This document shows, piece after piece, positions 21,583 to 29,795 of a stretch of DNA of 49,026 bases (position 1 is its first letter; the number at the start of each line of letters is the position of its first letter). Position numbers and translations under genes: made by a program. Under the pieces are notes generated by a model that worked only from the letters and a program-made list of their open reading frames with translations, did no database searches and was not told where the DNA came from. Source of the DNA: Minisyncoccus sp041650175 (GTDB lineage: Bacteria; Patescibacteriota; Minisyncoccia; Minisyncoccales; Minisyncoccaceae); assembly GCA_041650175.1 (NCBI GenBank), contig JBAZLS010000005.1, positions 1-49,026 on the forward strand, given 5' to 3'.

Positions 21583-23334
21583 ATGCTATTAATAATACCA
21601 AAGCTGGTAGAAAAAAAATTAATCAGTCCTGCTCAAGCTAAGGACCTTATTTCGAAATATGAAAAAGAAGGTATTAATAGAACCGAAGAAGATTTTTTAT
21701 CCATAGAAAAGGTTGTTGAAAATAAAGTTATAAATGAAATAAAAGGTGAAATCTATGATATTGATGTTTTTGAAGAAGACTCGTCTCTTCAGATATCAGT
21801 AGATACATTAGAATTGATACCAGAAGAATCGGCTCGGTATTATAAAATAATACCGTTAATCCTGAAAGACAAAATTCTTAATGTTGGAATAGTAGAGCCA
21901 GATAATATTAAAGCCAAAGAGGCTCTTAATTTTTTAACACGACAACACAAAATAGAATATAAGCTATATCTTATCAGCAGGAGCTATTTCGAAGATATGA
22001 TAAAGCAGTATAGAAATCTTACCGAAGAGGTAGGAAAAGCCTTAACTGCATGGGAATCAGAATCAAAAGAAGGGGATGATGTAGAGCTTTTAAATTTAAA
22101 TTCTACAGGAAATGATAAATATTCAGAAGATGCTCCGATTATAAAAATGGTAGCGGTTATCTTAAGGCATGCTGTTGAGGGCTCTGCTTCTGATATTCAT
22201 ATAGAACCGGAAGAAAAACAAACAAGAGTACGTTTTAGAATGGATGGTTCACTTTATGCATCTTTGTTTTTGCCATTTCAAGCTCATGCATCTATCGTTG
22301 CGAGAATTAAAATTTTAGCAAACTTAAGATTAGACGAAACCAGAATTCCTCAAGATGGAAGGTTTTCAGCTAAAATTGATTCTAAAAATGTTGATTTCAG
22401 GGTTTCTTCTCTACCAACAAAACTAGGAGAAAAAATCGTAATCAGGGTTCTTGACTCTACAGAAGGATTGCGTAATTACGAAGAAATTGGTCTTATGAGT
22501 AGAAATTTAAGATTGATTAGAGAAGCTGCTGAAAAACCTTATGGACTTATCCTTGTTACTGGGCCTACTGGGTCTGGAAAAACAACTACTCTTTATTCAA
22601 TTCTTCGTGAGCTTAACCAGCCTGAAGTAAATATTGTCACGCTTGAAGATCCTATCGAATATTTTATTCCCGGTATTAATCAATCTCAAGTAAGGCCGGA
22701 TATCGGTTATGATTTTAGTCAAGGATTAAGGCATGTAGTGAGGCAAGACCCAGATATTATTATGGTCGGTGAAATCAGGGATGAAGAATCTGCTTCATTA
22801 GTAACTCAAGCTGCTTTGACAGGACACATTGTTTTATCAACACTGCATACTAATAATGCTATTGGTTCTGTGCCTCGTTTGATTGATATGAAGATTAAAC
22901 CATTTCTTTTGCCATCAACTTTGAATATCTCTATTGCTCAAAGACTGGCTCATAAATTATGTCCGTTTTGTAAGGAAAAAGTTAAACCGAACAAGCAAGT
23001 GTTAAAAGAAATTTGGAAAAATATTGTCGATATTCCAGATGAAGTGAAAGAATATTTTAATGTACCGAAAACTCCAAATGAAATATATATTTATAAACCA
23101 AAAGGTTGTTCAAAATGCAATATGAAAGGTGAAAGAGGCAGGCTTGGAATTTTTGAAATTCTAAAAATGACACCAGAGCTTGAAAATATAATTCTTGAAA
23201 ATCCAAATGAACAGCTTGTCGCCAATGAAGCTAAAAGACAAGGAATGGTAAGTATGAGACAAGACGGCATTTTAAAAGCATTAATAGGAGAAATATCGAT
23301 AGAAGAAGTTTTTAGAATATCAGAAGATATATAA
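21583..23334 (+). CDS. pilB: Pilus extension ATPase PilB
   Basis: This 583-residue protein is the GspE-type motor that drives pilus assembly. After an N-terminal MshEN-like domain it shows Walker A GPTGSGKTTTL (327-337), an Asp box, Walker B DPDIIMVGEIRDEES (from D389), the His box GHIVLSTLHTNNA, and the zinc-binding CPFC (C460, C463) and CSKC (C509, C512) that separate PilB/GspE from PilT. Length is normal. The start ATG follows the PilP-like gene by 34 bp. Confidence 0.95.
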   Translation: MLLIIPKLVEKKLISPAQAKDLISKYEKEGINRTEEDFLSIEKVVENKVINEIKGEIYDIDVFEEDSSLQISVDTLELIPEESARYYKIIPLILKDKILNVGIVEPDNIKAKEALNFLTRQHKIEYKLYLISRSYFEDMIKQYRNLTEEVGKALTAWESESKEGDDVELLNLNSTGNDKYSEDAPIIKMVAVILRHAVEGSASDIHIEPEEKQTRVRFRMDGSLYASLFLPFQAHASIVARIKILANLRLDETRIPQDGRFSAKIDSKNVDFRVSSLPTKLGEKIVIRVLDSTEGLRNYEEIGLMSRNLRLIREAAEKPYGLILVTGPTGSGKTTTLYSILRELNQPEVNIVTLEDPIEYFIPGINQSQVRPDIGYDFSQGLRHVVRQDPDIIMVGEIRDEESASLVTQAALTGHIVLSTLHTNNAIGSVPRLIDMKIKPFLLPSTLNISIAQRLAHKLCPFCKEKVKPNKQVLKEIWKNIVDIPDEVKEYFNVPKTPNEIYIYKPKGCSKCNMKGERGRLGIFEILKMTPELENIILENPNEQLVANEAKRQGMVSMRQDGILKALIGEISIEEVFRISEDI

Positions 23335-23342
23335 TTTAAAAA

Positions 23343-24413
23343 ATGAATTATTTTCAATACTTAAAACAGCTTTTGCTGTTCACAATAAAATTAGGAGCTT
23401 CTGATTTGCATTTATTAAATGGACATCCGCCCGTTTTAAGAATCAGTAGAAAATTAACCCCCCTAGAAAAAGAAAAAACCCTTAATAGCGAAGATGTAAA
23501 AGCTCTTTGTTATTCGTTAATGACAGAAGATCAGCAGAAAGAATTCGAAAAAAACAAAGAAATAGATTTTTCTTTTGACTTTCAAGGAATATCACGATTT
23601 AGGATAAATATTTATCATGAATTAGGCTCTGTTGCAGGAGCATTAAGAGTTGTGCCAAGCAAGATAAGGTCAATTGAAGAATTGAACTTGCCAGATGTTT
23701 TGCATTCAATTGCGGCTGCTTTGCAAGGATTTGTATTGGTAGTAGGGCCATCTAGCCATGGAAAAAGTACGACTTTAGCAGCAATAATCAACGAAATAAA
23801 TAAAACCCGTTATTGTAATATTATTACAATAGAAGATCCGATAGAATATATTTTTGAAGATGATAAATCAATAGTCAGCCAGAGAGAATTAAATAGTGAT
23901 ACCTTTTCTTTTTCTAAAGCATTAAAAGCTACATTTCGTGAAGATCCAGATGTGATAATGGTAGGAGAAATGAGAGATCAAGAAACTATTGCCACAGCAA
24001 TTACAGCAGCAGAAACTGGACATTTAGTTTTTGCTACTTTGCACACTAATTCAGCTGGACAGACTATTAATAGAATTGTAGATGCTTTTTCAGGAGAACA
24101 GCAAAATCAAGTAAGAAGCCAGCTTGCAGGATCATTACTAGCTATTATTTCCCAGCGTTTGATTCCTACAACTAATGATGAAGTAATTCCTGCTTGCGAA
24201 ATTATGTTTAACAATCAAGCAATATCAAATTTAATCAGAGAAAACAAGATTTATGAAATACCAATGGTTATTGATACTTCTTTGAATCAAGGGATGATTT
24301 CTTTCAATCGAGCGCTTTCAAGATTAGTCAAGGAAGGGAAAGTAAAAATGGAAGATGCTATTAATTTTTCCACCAATGTGCGAGAGCTTAAAAAATTAAT
24401 AATGGATCAGTAA
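23343..24413 (+). CDS. pilT: Pilus retraction ATPase PilT
   Basis: This 356-residue protein is a PilT-type motor: LGASDLHLLNGHPPVLRISR at the N terminus, Walker B DPDVIMVGEMRDQET, His box GHLVFATLHTNSA and the C-terminal VDTSLNQGMI-like segment (IDTSLNQGMISFNRALS). The Walker A reads G135-P-S-S-H-G140-K-S-T instead of the usual GPTGSGKST; it still fits GxxxxGK[ST]. PilT depolymerises pilins to retract the pilus for twitching or DNA uptake. It lies between pilB and pilC. Confidence 0.93.
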   Translation: MNYFQYLKQLLLFTIKLGASDLHLLNGHPPVLRISRKLTPLEKEKTLNSEDVKALCYSLMTEDQQKEFEKNKEIDFSFDFQGISRFRINIYHELGSVAGALRVVPSKIRSIEELNLPDVLHSIAAALQGFVLVVGPSSHGKSTTLAAIINEINKTRYCNIITIEDPIEYIFEDDKSIVSQRELNSDTFSFSKALKATFREDPDVIMVGEMRDQETIATAITAAETGHLVFATLHTNSAGQTINRIVDAFSGEQQNQVRSQLAGSLLAIISQRLIPTTNDEVIPACEIMFNNQAISNLIRENKIYEIPMVIDTSLNQGMISFNRALSRLVKEGKVKMEDAINFSTNVRELKKLIMDQ

Positions 24414-24417
24414 AAAT

Positions 24418-25632
24418 ATGAAATTTAATTTTAAAGCAAAAGACCAAACAGGAAAAATAGAAATTGGAACAATCGAAGCTGATTCAAAAGAAGATGCAAT
24501 AACAATTCTTAGCAAGAAGGATATTTTTTTACTTGCACTTGAAGAAAAAAATAAAAATGTATTTGATGCAAATATCTCATTTAGTTTTTTTAAAAGTGTT
24601 TCCGTAAAAGATGTTGTTATTTTTTCGCGGGAATTAGCAATTATGATTGAGTCGAATGTTTCTCCTTCAGACGCATTAGATGCATTAGCTGCGCAGACTA
24701 GAAATAAGATTTTTCGCGGTAAAATTCTAAAAATTTCTACTGATATCAGAGGAGGACTTTTGATGTCTAAAGCCTTTTCTAAACATCCAGAACTTTTTTC
24801 GGTTTTTTATGTCAATATGATTAAATCAGGTGAGGCTTCTGGAGGTTTGCCAAAAATTTTAGATAGGATAGCCGACCATCTTGAAAGCGAATATGCAATT
24901 AGGCAAAAGACCATAACGGCAATGATTTATCCAGTTATGATTATGACGGTGTTTGTTTTGATATTCATTATTATAATGATTTTTGTTATTCCTAACTTAG
25001 TTACAATTCTTGAATCAACAGGAAAAGAACTGCCGATAGCAACAAAAATAATTATTGCTATTTCAGACTTCTTCACTAATTTTTGGTATATTGCGCTAGC
25101 TGTTATAGCCGGCTTGGCTTCGTTTATTTATTATTATCCAAAAACTAAAGAAGGCAAAAATTTTGTTGACAGGATGATTTTGAAGATGCCGATTTTCGGA
25201 CATTTTTTACGCGATATTTATATTTCCCGATTTGCAGAAAATCTTTCAACATTAATTTCAGCAGGAATCCAGATAAATGAAGCATTGGATATTGTAGCTA
25301 GTATCGTAGGCAATAATGTATATAGAGATATTATTTTAAAAACAAGAGATAGGGTAATGAAGGGGGAAAGTTTCAGTTTTGTTTTGTCTCAATACCCAGA
25401 AGAAATTTCTCCATTATTTACCCAGATGGCTGCTGTGGGAGAGAGGACAGGAAAATTAGATTCTTCTCTTGTTAATGTTGTCCGGTTTTATGGCCGAGAG
25501 ACAGAAAATTTTGTCAATTCTATTTCAAGTATGATTGAACCGATTATGATTGTCGGATTAGCATTGATGGTTGGATTTCTTGTAGCAGCAGTACTATTAC
25601 CGATATATCAAATCAGTACAAGTATTCAATAA
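24418..25632 (+). CDS. pilC: Pilus inner-membrane platform protein PilC
   Basis: This 404-residue protein has two copies of the T2SF domain (about 65-190 and 270-395) with three membrane helices, including MIYPVMIMTVFVLIFIIIMI and IMIVGLALMVGFLVAAVLLP. The conserved SGEASGGLPKILDRIADHLE and VGERTGKLDSSLVNV pairs are present. PilC is the membrane platform turned by the PilB and PilT motors. It ends the motor block; a promoter for the pilins follows. Confidence 0.95.
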   Translation: MKFNFKAKDQTGKIEIGTIEADSKEDAITILSKKDIFLLALEEKNKNVFDANISFSFFKSVSVKDVVIFSRELAIMIESNVSPSDALDALAAQTRNKIFRGKILKISTDIRGGLLMSKAFSKHPELFSVFYVNMIKSGEASGGLPKILDRIADHLESEYAIRQKTITAMIYPVMIMTVFVLIFIIIMIFVIPNLVTILESTGKELPIATKIIIAISDFFTNFWYIALAVIAGLASFIYYYPKTKEGKNFVDRMILKMPIFGHFLRDIYISRFAENLSTLISAGIQINEALDIVASIVGNNVYRDIILKTRDRVMKGESFSFVLSQYPEEISPLFTQMAAVGERTGKLDSSLVNVVRFYGRETENFVNSISSMIEPIMIVGLALMVGFLVAAVLLPIYQISTSIQ

Positions 25633-25686
25633 AACAGAATATTTAAAAGATTATTCTAAAAAATACATCAAATTGGCTTAAAACAT

Positions 25687-25715
25687 TTGCCAAAAATATC
25701 ATTGTTTGATAAAAT
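25687..25715 (+). promoter_or_regulatory. Promoter for the pilin genes
   Basis: The -35 is TTGCCA (25687-25692), the spacer 17 bp, and the -10 TAAAAT (25710-25715), preceded by TTTGA. It lies in the 144-bp gap after pilC and would allow pilins to be made at higher levels than the assembly machinery. Confidence 0.55.
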
Positions 25716-25776
25716 ACACAAGTAAAGAATCATAATAAACTTTGAATTTAATTCTAAAATAATAAATAACAAAAAA

Positions 25777-26193
25777 ATGCAAAATAAAATAAAAAATAAA
25801 GCTTTTACTCTAATTGAACTTTTAGTAGTAATCGCTATCATTGGTATATTGGCTGGTATAATTGTGGTTGCAATGGGCAACTCTCAAAAAGCTGCCAACG
25901 ACGCAAAGGTTCAATCGACTATGTCTCAGATGAGAACAGCAGCTCAATTATACTATATGAGTCATTCATATAGTTATTCTAGCTTAGCTTCAGATACTGA
26001 TTATGCTAAGCTAGCCACGTCATTGTCAACAATTTCAACTGTTACAACTATAATAAAAACAGATAATTCAGCATATTGTACATATGCAACACTTCCTAGT
26101 GCTCCTACTACTTATTGGTGCGTTGATTCAATTGGAAATTCTAAAGTTTCAGCAATAGCTAATTGTACAACGAATAATGCTAATTGTAATTAA
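25777..26193 (+). CDS. Type IV pilin 1
   Basis: The 138-residue prepilin has a short positive leader (MQNKIKNKA) followed by FTLIELLVVIAIIGILAGII, the classical methylated N-terminal helix with Glu at mature position 5. The residue before the cleavage site is Ala instead of the commoner Gly. The C-terminal part has four cysteines (CTYA, YWCVDSIGNS, and two near the end) shared with the next pilin. With its own promoter, this is a candidate major pilin. Confidence 0.92.
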   Translation: MQNKIKNKAFTLIELLVVIAIIGILAGIIVVAMGNSQKAANDAKVQSTMSQMRTAAQLYYMSHSYSYSSLASDTDYAKLATSLSTISTVTTIIKTDNSAYCTYATLPSAPTTYWCVDSIGNSKVSAIANCTTNNANCN

Positions 26194-26227
26194 TAAATTT
26201 CTTATTATTTGAATTTTAAATAAAAAA

Positions 26228-26692
26228 ATGCAAAATAAAATAAAAAACAAAGGTTTTACCTTAATAGAGCTTTTAGTAGTAATTGCTATTATCGGTATTC
26301 TAGCAGGTATTATTGTAGTTTCAATGGGTACTGCTCAGAAGCAGGGCGAGGATGCAAAAATGCAAACAACCATGGATCAGATGAGAACAGCAGCACAGAT
26401 GTATTATTTAACGAATAGTAACTATGGAACAGCGGGGGTTAGTACTATTAGTAATTGTGCTATAGCCGCTTCTATGACAGCAACTAATGCACAAGACTAT
26501 TTTAAACTTTGCGATTCTCTTACAACAAAACCTGTTACTACAATAACTGGAAGCGGGGCGACGTCAGCATATTGTGCATATGCTCAAAAAAAGGCTGATA
26601 CTTCAAAATATTGGTGTATTGATTCACTTGGAAATTCTGTTGAAGTTACAGCGATAACACTTTGCACAGGATCAACATCTTATTGTCAATAA
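26228..26692 (+). CDS. Type IV pilin 2
   Basis: This 154-residue prepilin is a tandem paralogue of pilin 1: the same leader (MQNKIKNKG, here with Gly at -1) and N-terminal helix, also at the DNA level, then a diverged head that keeps CAYA, YWCIDSLGNS and two terminal cysteines. It lies 34 bp after pilin 1. A terminator follows at 26768-26798, so the two pilins form their own transcript. One is probably the major pilin and the other a minor or alternative one. Confidence 0.92.
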   Translation: MQNKIKNKGFTLIELLVVIAIIGILAGIIVVSMGTAQKQGEDAKMQTTMDQMRTAAQMYYLTNSNYGTAGVSTISNCAIAASMTATNAQDYFKLCDSLTTKPVTTITGSGATSAYCAYAQKKADTSKYWCIDSLGNSVEVTAITLCTGSTSYCQ

Positions 26693-26767
26693 AAACTTTT
26701 CTTTAAGATGATTATTTATAAGAAATATTTTAGAAGAAGTATTTCGAAAATTTATAAAATATGCTAA

Positions 26768-26798
26768 AATAATGGAAAGAAATTTCCATTATTTTTTT
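26768..26798 (+). terminator. Terminator after the pilin pair
   Basis: AATAATGGAAA (26768-26778) and TTTCCATTATT (26783-26793) form a perfect 11-bp stem with loop GAAA, followed by a T run. It separates the pilins from the prepilin peptidase gene. Confidence 0.85.
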
Positions 26799-26817
26799 AT
26801 AAGTTTAATCTTAAACA

Positions 26818-27621
26818 ATGTTTGATTTTATTTTTGTTTTCATTCTAGGTCTATTTATTGGTAGTTTTTTGAATTGTGTTTCTTGCCGGATTTTTCTAGA
26901 AGAAGACTTCGTTGTCAAGAATTCTTATTGTCCCAATTGCAAGCATAAATTATCTGCCTTAGACCTCATTCCAGTTTTTAGTTTTTTACTATTGAAAGGT
27001 AAGTGCAAGTATTGCAAAGACAAGATTTCATGGCAATATCCATTGGTTGAGATTGGAACAGGGCTTGTTTTTGCAGCTATTTATTGGTCTTTAGGATTTA
27101 ACTTATTAGGAAGTTTTACTGGTTATCAGATATGGAATCTTATCTACTATTGGACTATTTTTTCATTTCTAATAATAGCCTTTATTTATGACGCAAGGCA
27201 TTATATAATACCAGATAGGATTACACTTTCGGGTATAATTATTTCATTATGCTGGATAGGTTTTTCCTTTTATTCAAAGGCTCTTTCTGTTGAAAATATC
27301 CTTCCGATTATTTACTCAGGAGTATTTGCTTCTTTATTCTTTTTTTGTCTTTGGTTTTTTTCACGGGGGAAAGCAATGGGTTTCGGGGATGTGAAATTAG
27401 TTTTTTTATTGGGTCTTATCTTAGGATTTCCAAACATTATCGTAGCATTATTTTTTGCCTTTACGTCAGGAGCTCTTATTGGAATATTGTTAATCCTCAG
27501 AGGTGAAAAAAAAATGAAGTCACAAGTTCCATTTGGTCCATATTTAATCGCAGGTACATTATTTGCTTTGATATACGGGCCAGACGTGGTTAATTGGTAT
27601 TGGTCCCTTAGTCTAAAATAA
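26818..27621 (+). CDS. pilD: Prepilin peptidase
   Basis: This 267-residue membrane aspartic peptidase cleaves and N-methylates prepilins. It shows FIGSFLNCVSCRI, the zinc-type CPNC and CKYC pair (residues 39-66) of the methylase domain, then the catalytic aspartates in DARHYIIPD and in GFGDVKLVFLLG, among about seven membrane helices. Length is normal. The first pseudopilin starts 4 bp after its stop. Confidence 0.95.
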   Translation: MFDFIFVFILGLFIGSFLNCVSCRIFLEEDFVVKNSYCPNCKHKLSALDLIPVFSFLLLKGKCKYCKDKISWQYPLVEIGTGLVFAAIYWSLGFNLLGSFTGYQIWNLIYYWTIFSFLIIAFIYDARHYIIPDRITLSGIIISLCWIGFSFYSKALSVENILPIIYSGVFASLFFFCLWFFSRGKAMGFGDVKLVFLLGLILGFPNIIVALFFAFTSGALIGILLILRGEKKMKSQVPFGPYLIAGTLFALIYGPDVVNWYWSLSLK

Positions 27622-27625
27622 ATTT

Positions 27626-28228
27626 ATGAATAAATTTTTCAAAAAAGGCTTGACCATGATAGAACTAATGGCCGTAATAACAATGATTATTATTGTTACG
27701 GGTATTGTGTTTGCAAATTATGGTACTGGACAAAACAGTATGGCTCTTGAGAGGAGTAGTCAAAAACTATATCAGGATTTAAGATTTGCAGTAAGCAATT
27801 CAATGTCTGGGATTGAGGGAAATTATGGCAATGGTATTCATTTTGATATAGATACTACTGGGTCAATATACAAATATCTTATTTTTAAAAATGCAATATC
27901 AGGCGAATATACATTTACTGGCAATTCCACAAATATTTTCCCTTCAAGAGGAGTTGATGTTAACGCTGCTAATGATTGGGTAAAATTAGAAGATGGAGTA
28001 AAGATTATCAGTTTCAAAAATACCGCTGGCGGGACAACAGATAAAGTATTAAACGTTTTTTTTAGGTCTCCATATCCAACAACTTTTCTAAACGGAACGT
28101 ATTATCAAAATTCAACAGATTGTTCTCCTCAAACAGATTGTACGATTTCAATTACTTTAAGCACAAACGATGGAACAAGGACAAAAACAATCACTATAAA
28201 TAATGCTGGAATGATAGATTTAGAGTAA
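27626..28228 (+). CDS. GspH/FimT-type pseudopilin
   Basis: The 200-residue product has leader MNKFFKKG and helix LTMIELMAVITMIIIVTGIV, with Glu at mature position 5. The rest is a beta-rich head, with SQKLYQDLRFAVSNSMSG typical of GspH/FimT. Minor pilins of this type prime pilus assembly at the tip. Followed 17 bp later by the next pseudopilin. Confidence 0.8.
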   Translation: MNKFFKKGLTMIELMAVITMIIIVTGIVFANYGTGQNSMALERSSQKLYQDLRFAVSNSMSGIEGNYGNGIHFDIDTTGSIYKYLIFKNAISGEYTFTGNSTNIFPSRGVDVNAANDWVKLEDGVKIISFKNTAGGTTDKVLNVFFRSPYPTTFLNGTYYQNSTDCSPQTDCTISITLSTNDGTRTKTITINNAGMIDLE

Positions 28229-28245
28229 AAATAAAAATCAAAAAA

Positions 28246-28782
28246 ATGGAAAGAAAAAATAAAAATCAAAAAAGTTTTACATTAATAGAAATGCTAGTTT
28301 CGGTTTTTATTATTTCCTTTGCATTGATTAGTATGTTTGGATTGAATAGTAAATATAATCAGCAGACAAAACAAGAAAAGGAAGCTTATGAGGCATCTCT
28401 TTTAGCCGAAGAGGGGGTGGAAATAGTCAAAAATATGAGAGATAGTAATTGGATATGCGCGGCACCTCCATGTACTGCTAATTGGGATGAGGGATTAACA
28501 TCTTGCGCTTCAGGTTGCGAAATAGACTATCGAAAAATTGGTAGCGACGGAGTAACAACTGGATTGACTGCATGGACAGAACCAGGTAAATTTTTATATA
28601 TTGATTCTGCTAAACTTTATCGTTATCCGACTACTAGTGAAACAACTCTGACAGGAACTCCTTATAAGAGAAAAATTGTAATTGATACCAGTGTTACAAA
28701 TAAGTTAAAAATAACAGTAACTGTTTATTGGTATAGTTATTCTACTCAAGTAAAACAAGATATCTATAATTGGAAACAATAA
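28246..28782 (+). CDS. PilV-like pseudopilin
   Basis: The 178-residue product has a leader ending in NQKS and then FTLIEMLVSVFIISFALISM, with the Glu5. The residue before the cleavage site is Ser rather than Gly or Ala, which is unusual. The region SLLAEEGVEIVKNMRDSNW is typical of PilV/GspI-type minor pilins. Three cysteines pairs (CAAPPC, CASGC) in the head may form disulfides. Confidence 0.8.
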   Translation: MERKNKNQKSFTLIEMLVSVFIISFALISMFGLNSKYNQQTKQEKEAYEASLLAEEGVEIVKNMRDSNWICAAPPCTANWDEGLTSCASGCEIDYRKIGSDGVTTGLTAWTEPGKFLYIDSAKLYRYPTTSETTLTGTPYKRKIVIDTSVTNKLKITVTVYWYSYSTQVKQDIYNWKQ

Positions 28783-28784
28783 AT

Positions 28785-29405
28785 ATGAATAATAATAATT
28801 TCCAAAAACAAAGCGGATTGTCTTTAATAGAAGTATTAGTTTCTTTTGTTATTTTCGGAATTTTGTCTGTAGCGCTTATAGCAATTTTTACAGCAACAGT
28901 AAACACCCAGACTGTCGTTCTTCAGCATCAAGCGATTATGAATGAAGCAAATTTCGCAATCGATTATATGGGCAGAGCGATAAGATTAGCTAGAGCTGAT
29001 AATATAAATAGTGGAGCAGGTAATTGTACGGGAACTATAGATACAAATTATAGTGATACAAGCTCAAATTCTAACCAAATTATTTTTTTAAGTTATGACC
29101 CAGTTGAAGAAGCGTATTGCTGTCGAAAATTTGTTCTTAATACTACCGACCATGTAATTTATGAATATAAATCCAGTACAATGAGTGCGGCTGGTTTTTC
29201 AGCAACTGGTACTGCGATTACGTCTTCGCAGGTAAAAGTAAATAGTCTGACTTTTGTAGCGCAAAACAGGGCTTTAACTGATTATGAGCAATCAATGGTT
29301 ACTATTAATTTGGATATGTCACCAAATGGCAGAAAAATTGATCCTATTCCTGAAATAAAAGTTCAAACAACTCTTTCTCAGAGAAACTTAAATATAAGTG
29401 AATAA
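28785..29405 (+). CDS. PilW-like pseudopilin
   Basis: I start at ATG 28785 (206 aa), 2 bp after the preceding stop; an in-frame ATG at 28770 would overlap that gene. The leader MNNNNFQKQSG precedes LSLIEVLVSFVIFGILSVAL with Glu5. The following QHQAIMNEANFAIDYMGRAI resembles PilW/GspJ-type minor pilins. Likely part of the tip priming complex. Confidence 0.8.
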   Translation: MNNNNFQKQSGLSLIEVLVSFVIFGILSVALIAIFTATVNTQTVVLQHQAIMNEANFAIDYMGRAIRLARADNINSGAGNCTGTIDTNYSDTSSNSNQIIFLSYDPVEEAYCCRKFVLNTTDHVIYEYKSSTMSAAGFSATGTAITSSQVKVNSLTFVAQNRALTDYEQSMVTINLDMSPNGRKIDPIPEIKVQTTLSQRNLNISE

Positions 29406-29410
29406 TAAAT

Positions 29411-29785
29411 ATGAAAAATAAAAATAATCAAAAAGGATTTGCCATATATTTAGTCCTCGTTATTCTTGCCATATTACTTTCTGTTTCTTTGAATATTTCT
29501 AATGTTATTATTACTGCTTCAAAAATGACAGGAAATCTAGCTGATGGAGTTAGGGCTTTTCATGCAGCCGATTCTGGGATTGAAGCCTCGTTATGTTCCA
29601 CAAGCGAAGCCTGTGATGGCACCGCTACTGCTTGCGATGTCAGTACTCCTGGTACTGCTTCTGATGACAGTAATTTTACATATTCAATAACTATTACGGG
29701 AACTTGTCCAGACCTCGGAACAAAAGTTACTTCCGAAGGAAAATATAAGACTAATGCAAGGAGGATTTTAGAAGTAACATGGTAA
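29411..29785 (+). CDS. PilX/GspK-like minor pilin
   Basis: The 124-residue product has leader MKNKNNQKG and helix FAIYLVLVILAILLSVSL. It lacks the Glu at position 5, as GspK/PilX-type tip pilins commonly do. FHAADSGIEASLC is the characteristic segment of PilX N-terminal domains, and several cysteines follow. It is the last gene of the pilus block; ligA begins 10 bp later. Confidence 0.8.
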   Translation: MKNKNNQKGFAIYLVLVILAILLSVSLNISNVIITASKMTGNLADGVRAFHAADSGIEASLCSTSEACDGTATACDVSTPGTASDDSNFTYSITITGTCPDLGTKVTSEGKYKTNARRILEVTW

Positions 29786-29795
29786 TTTTTAGAAT

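Noticed and set aside
28770..28784. Earlier ATG for the PilW-like gene
   Set aside because: It overlaps the PilV-like gene and lengthens the prepilin leader; ATG 28785 gives a normal leader.
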